Shown here piece after piece: positions 60,690 through 64,000 of a stretch of 64,000 nucleotides of DNA. Source of the stretch: Geosiphon pyriformis (taxonomy: Eukaryota > Glomeromycota > Glomeromycetes > Archaeosporales > Geosiphonaceae); contig JAAOMT010000129.1 of assembly GCA_016748015.1 (NCBI GenBank), positions 731,280-795,279 on the forward strand, written 5' to 3'. A model generated the notes under the pieces. It did no database searches. It was not told the origin of the DNA and was given only the letters and a program-made list of their open reading frames with translations. Made by a program: the position numbers and the translations under genes. Position 1 is the first letter of the stretch; every line of letters begins with the position of its first letter.

Positions 60690-61482
60690 GTTGCAGGTAC
60701 TATGGTATATTGTCCTTGGTATGAGATTTTAAGTTCTTGAGTTTCCCAGTTCAGGTTTGCATTGGTCTTGAGAAGCCAATCATTTCCGACTAGAGCTTAG
60801 TATTGGGGTGCATCTATAATAAGAACTTTAACTGGAATGGTAATTTCATCAATTGAAAAAAAAAATCATCAATTTCTCCTACTGGAGTCTTCTTCATACC
60901 ATCAGCTGTGACAATAACTGTTTGAGCTGGTCTGTCTACGTTTTGTTTGAATTGTTGCATCAACTGGTAAGTAATGATACTTTCAGCTGATCTACTATCT
61001 AAGATTAAGTAAATGGGTTTTCCTTCCACTGTAGCTTTTGTGTACATGGCAGTAATTGCTTTCTGTTCATTGACTGCTGCATTACTAAGCAGAAATGGTG
61101 ATTTATTTGCCTCAAATTCAAATGAAAATATATCGGACAGATTAGCATTTTGGGCAATTTGAGCTGGGGGAATGGTGTGGTTGGAAGAGTTTGATCTTGG
61201 TGCTGCAATTTCACCTTCAAAAAGTGCAGTTTGTTGAAAATCCGATTCCTCTGGTATTGTAAGATAACTGGGTTGAGTGTGATAGTGATTGGGTCTTTGC
61301 TGGCCTGAATTTTGGGGAACCAACTGGTTATTTGGATTGATTCTGTTGTGGTTATTCTGCAATTGATTTTGGGGTGTGAATTGGTTATATTGAACCAATC
61401 TTCTTGCTGGTACTTGATATTGTTGAGTGGATGGTGTCTGATATGGCTGAATTGGTAAAGATTGCTGATATTGTTGCTGCAT
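60690..61482 (-). pseudogene. Gypsy-2 protease region
   Basis: After a Gln/Asn/Pro-rich linker (QQYQQSLPIQPYQTPSTQQY) comes a retropepsin: KPIYLILDSRSAESIITYQL, with the active site DSG changed to DSR (Asp 60997-60999, Arg 60991-60993). VIVTADGMKKTPVGEIDDFF follows. A frame disturbance near 60860 (A-run) and a stop near 60800 precede ALVGNDWLLKTNANLNW, a block conserved in Gypsy-1. The protease would process gag-pol. Confidence 0.82.
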
Positions 61483-61489
61483 TGATTGT

Positions 61490-63099
61490 GGAGCTGGTGG
61501 ATAGTAACTGTTTTGATTTTGTGGTCTTAGTGAATAATAAGTTGGTGGTGGAGATTGGTAATAGGATTGTTGTAGTAAAGAGTAACGTTGATTATTCCTG
61601 TTTTGTTGGTCTTTTTGTAATTTTCTACAATCTCGTTTCCAGTGTTCTGGAATTCCACAATAATGACAATTTTGAGATTGGTTGTTAGATGATGATCCAA
61701 AATTGTTTTGGTTGCGTCATTGTGGGGGTTGATATCTTTGTGGTTGTTGTTGCTGTTGTTGTTGGTTTGTGAAGTAGCTTTCAACTTTTTTTGTGAGTTG
61801 GTCTATCTTTTTTTCAGCTGCTAAGCTGGTTTCTCCAATTGCAAGATTTACAAGCTTGGTGTGATTTGCTTCTTCTATTGCCATTTCATAGCTCTTTGCA
61901 TGTTTAATAGCAGTTGCTAAGTCTGCTGGAGCATGTGAACGGACTTTCTTAATCAGTTTGTCTTTTAATCCTGCTATAAACTGATCCAGAATTTGAGCAT
62001 CAGAATAGTAGTCATTGGTTTCCAATTGTCAGATTCATCTCAGAAGTTTGTTAAATCTTCCAAGATAGGTCATAACAGATTCAGATGTTTCTTATTTGAT
62101 ATTGTGAAAGCGGTTTCTGAGAGTAATAAAGGTATTGTTGTTGGTGAATTGTTGTAGAAAAGCATCTTTAAATGCTTGCCAGTTTTCAAATGGTTCTTCT
62201 AAATTTTCAAACCATTCTCCTGCTGTTCCTTAGAAAAAGTAGGGAATTGCTTTGAGCATTCTTGCTGCAATCCAACCATTTGCATCTCTTGCTTTTTGAA
62301 CTTTGTCAAGCCATTTTTGGGAACTGGTATTATTGTCTTCACCAGTAAATTCTGGGATTTTTGCAATGTAAGCAGTTGCCATTTCTTCTTTGTTTTCTGG
62401 AATTTCTTCTGGTTCTGATTTAGTTTCTTTACTTTCCAAGCTTTCTGAGTGATTACTTTCGTTTTTTTGTAAGTAATCAATGATATTGGCACTTGTTAAT
62501 ATTGGTTCCTGCTGTTGAATAGGATTTCTATGTGACTGAAAATCTTCTGGTCTAGAGAAACGGCTAAGTGGTGAACTTAGTGTTTGTGGTTGAACAAGTG
62601 AAATTGGAAATGGTGTAATAGAAAGTGGTAATTTGATATTGGTTCCTTGTTCAGGTGTTTGCAAGTGTTTGGCAGTTGTCTTTTGTAGTGTTGGAGTGTT
62701 TGAAGTGGTTCTTGAGTATTGCTTCAATCTTTGTTTGCCTTTATTGCTTGTTTCTGTTTCTGATTCAAAGTCAAAAGAGTATTTAGACTGTACTGGGTAT
62801 TTTTCTTCACAATACTTAATAATATTAAAATTAAGTTCTTGAAAGTAGGTAGCAAGTGTTTCACTGTTCAGGTCTTCTGTTCCCTAATGTGAATAATGCA
62901 CTAAATTATTGTAGAGGTTGCTTCTAACTTCTGAAATGTTGTAGTTTCCAAAAAGATAATTGTTGATGCAGTTTTCAATGTATTGGTATACTGATTTCTT
63001 TACAATTTCAATTCCGTCTGGAATGTTGAATCTTTGCTTGCAGTGGGTGTAAATTGACTGGTAATACTCTAGAGTTGCTGTGTCTGGTGTGGTCGCCAC
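61490..63099 (-). pseudogene. Gypsy-2 gag, broken
   Basis: Structural protein forming virus-like particles. Starts at 63099 (MATTPDTATLEYYQSIYTHC). A stop at 62884-62886 is followed by a Thr/Pro/Gln-rich part, then the capsid (FTGEDNNTSSQKWLDKVQKA ... ARMLKAIPYFF-stop-GTAGEWFENL ... LDQFIAGLKDKLIKKVRSHA ... LATAIKHAKSYEMAIEEA). A Q-rich run precedes the nucleocapsid knuckle CHYCGIPEHWKRDC (61668-61627), which is intact CCHC. Four or more nonsense codons, mainly at Gln or Trp positions. Confidence 0.88.
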
Positions 63100-63126
63100 T
63101 TTGAATTTGTTGTTGCTGTGTTATTT

Positions 63127-63144
63127 CCGTGGGAGAGCACCAAA
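63127..63144 (-). promoter_or_regulatory. Primer-binding site of Gypsy-2
   Basis: On the element strand TTTGGTGCTCTCCCACGG starts right after the 5' LTR. TGG at its start pairs with a tRNA 3' CCA. The tRNA species was not determined. Confidence 0.8.
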
Positions 63145-64000
63145 TGTTACCGGAGGTTTTGAGTCTCTTTTCTTAAATGTTAGTAATATTGATTTGTTGT
63201 GAATTCACGTTTTCAGGAAGTAGTTGAACCTCCAATAACTGAATTTATCTTTAAATTATCTCCTATAATTTAAACTGCTGGGCTTATAAGTGGAATGGCC
63301 AATTTCTTGCCAGTTACTTATGTAGTTACATTGTAGTAAATGTCAACTCTTTCCCAGGAATTGCTCGTCTGGAAGCTCACTAAAAATGTGTAGTTACTTT
63401 GCTGTGAAAGTCAACTCTTCTACAGAAATCTCATCTGTAGACTACCCTAATGATTGTAATAAGAAAATAAAAAAAAAATAAAAAAAAAGTAAAAAAAATA
63501 GAATTTTGTCAAGAGAAACATTTTCTATCCAGGCCTGGAGTTACTAACAGTTTACTGAAATTGGTAGCTAATCAATTTCAAAACGTTAGTTGGGTTTTGG
63601 GGATTTTCCAAGTGCAATAATTAAAGAATTTGGTTTTTCGAATTATTTGATATTTATTTCTTTTTGTGTGTATAGGAATGGTTCTAAGTGGTAAATCTAA
63701 AGTAAGATATATTTTCCAGAAGAGAAAAGCTCTTCTTTTATACAACTTGTTGTAGTACTAGTTTATGAACTTGCACTTTTTTCTCTTTGCCCAAATTCCG
63801 GCAAACTAAAGATACATTTTGATGAACTACAAGTTATTTCGCTAAACTATTGATTAATTTGGGTGAACTATTCATAATTTCGACGAATTTCTGTAAATTT
63901 CGGTGAATTTTTGAATGTTACAAAGTTCAGGGTATTGTGTAATTTGATCATCTTACTTTTTGTTATACTAATTAGATTATTTTACTTGAATCATGATATG
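63145..64000 (-). repeat. 5' LTR of Gypsy-2, cut by the window edge
   Basis: 856 of about 970 bp visible. It matches the left LTR throughout; the differences checked in the first 150 bases are all transitions. Has one fewer 20-bp unit in the array at 63878-63914. Confidence 0.92.

Larger units (their letters stand above)
54729..64000 (-). mobile_element. Gypsy-2: Ty3/Gypsy element with dUTPase, right end outside window
   Basis: Read right to left: 5' LTR (63145 to beyond 64000), primer-binding site, gag, protease, Cys-rich region, dUTPase, RT, RNase H, integrase, purine tract and 3' LTR (54729-55716). LTRs start TGTTACC and end GGTAACA. All expected domains are recognisable, but scattered nonsense codons and changed active-site residues (protease, integrase) make it non-autonomous. 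A 267-base assembly gap lies downstream of the integrase core. The left flank is aatgc; the matching target duplication would be beyond the right edge. Confidence 0.93.

Noticed and set aside
1-64000. CRISPR arrays, tRNA/rRNA genes, telomeric TTAGGG arrays
   Set aside because: None seen by eye on either strand; a tRNAscan or Infernal run would be needed to exclude a single tRNA in the AT-rich parts.

Overview
The window looks like a fragment of an AT-rich fungal nuclear genome. The likeliest source is an arbuscular mycorrhizal fungus (Glomeromycotina, Rhizophagus/Gigaspora-like). That is inferred from very low GC, short introns (about 73-115 bp), long gene-free AT deserts, piles of decayed retrotransposons and a Fanzor relic; no species marker was read. 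Only three host genes appear intact, all on the minus strand and all multi-exon: a Csm1/Pcs1-like monopolin/kinetochore protein (7108-8916), telomerase reverse transcriptase (22171-27916) and 6-phosphogluconate dehydrogenase (44460-46610).

Layout: 1-5395 is a LINE (copy A, minus, its 3' end beyond the left edge). 5396-7107 is an AT desert containing a dispersed non-coding repeat. 7108-8916 is CSM1. 9290-9600 is a small unrecognised coding-like island. 9600-12475 is an AT desert. 12476-19300 is a near full-length LINE (copy B, minus). 20863-21855 is a solo LTR. 22171-27916 is TERT. 28640-32360 is an AT desert. 32361-40115 is LINE copy C (plus), split at its RT active site by a second solo LTR (36662-37602). 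40590-42335 is a decayed hAT-like transposon. 44460-46610 is GND1, with a decayed Fanzor nuclease just upstream (46800-48410). From 49243 to the right edge there is a nest: old Gypsy-1 carries LINE fragment D, which carries a minus-strand LTR fragment, which is split by a younger Gypsy-2 (54729 to beyond 64000).

The LINEs share one plan: ORF1 with an RRM-like segment and a CCHC zinc knuckle, an ATGA stop/start overlap, then ORF2 with an APE-type endonuclease, RT and RNase H. Gypsy-2 encodes gag, protease, an unusual Cys-rich region, dUTPase, RT, RNase H and integrase, and carries a 267-base assembly gap. Almost every lesion read in the elements fits a C-to-T or G-to-A transition (CAA/CAG/CGA/TGG to stop, Asp to Asn, Cys to Tyr, Gly to Arg), a signature of cytosine-deamination or RIP-like decay.

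The most notable observation is in TERT. Its reading frame continues without a stop about 200 residues upstream of the recognisable TEN domain, into two further spliced exons. That extension has a layout compatible with a TPP1/Est3-like OB fold, the partner that normally recruits telomerase through TEN. If confirmed, it would be a natural recruiter-telomerase fusion. Next in interest are the dUTPase-bearing Gypsy with its Cys-rich region and the Fanzor relic.
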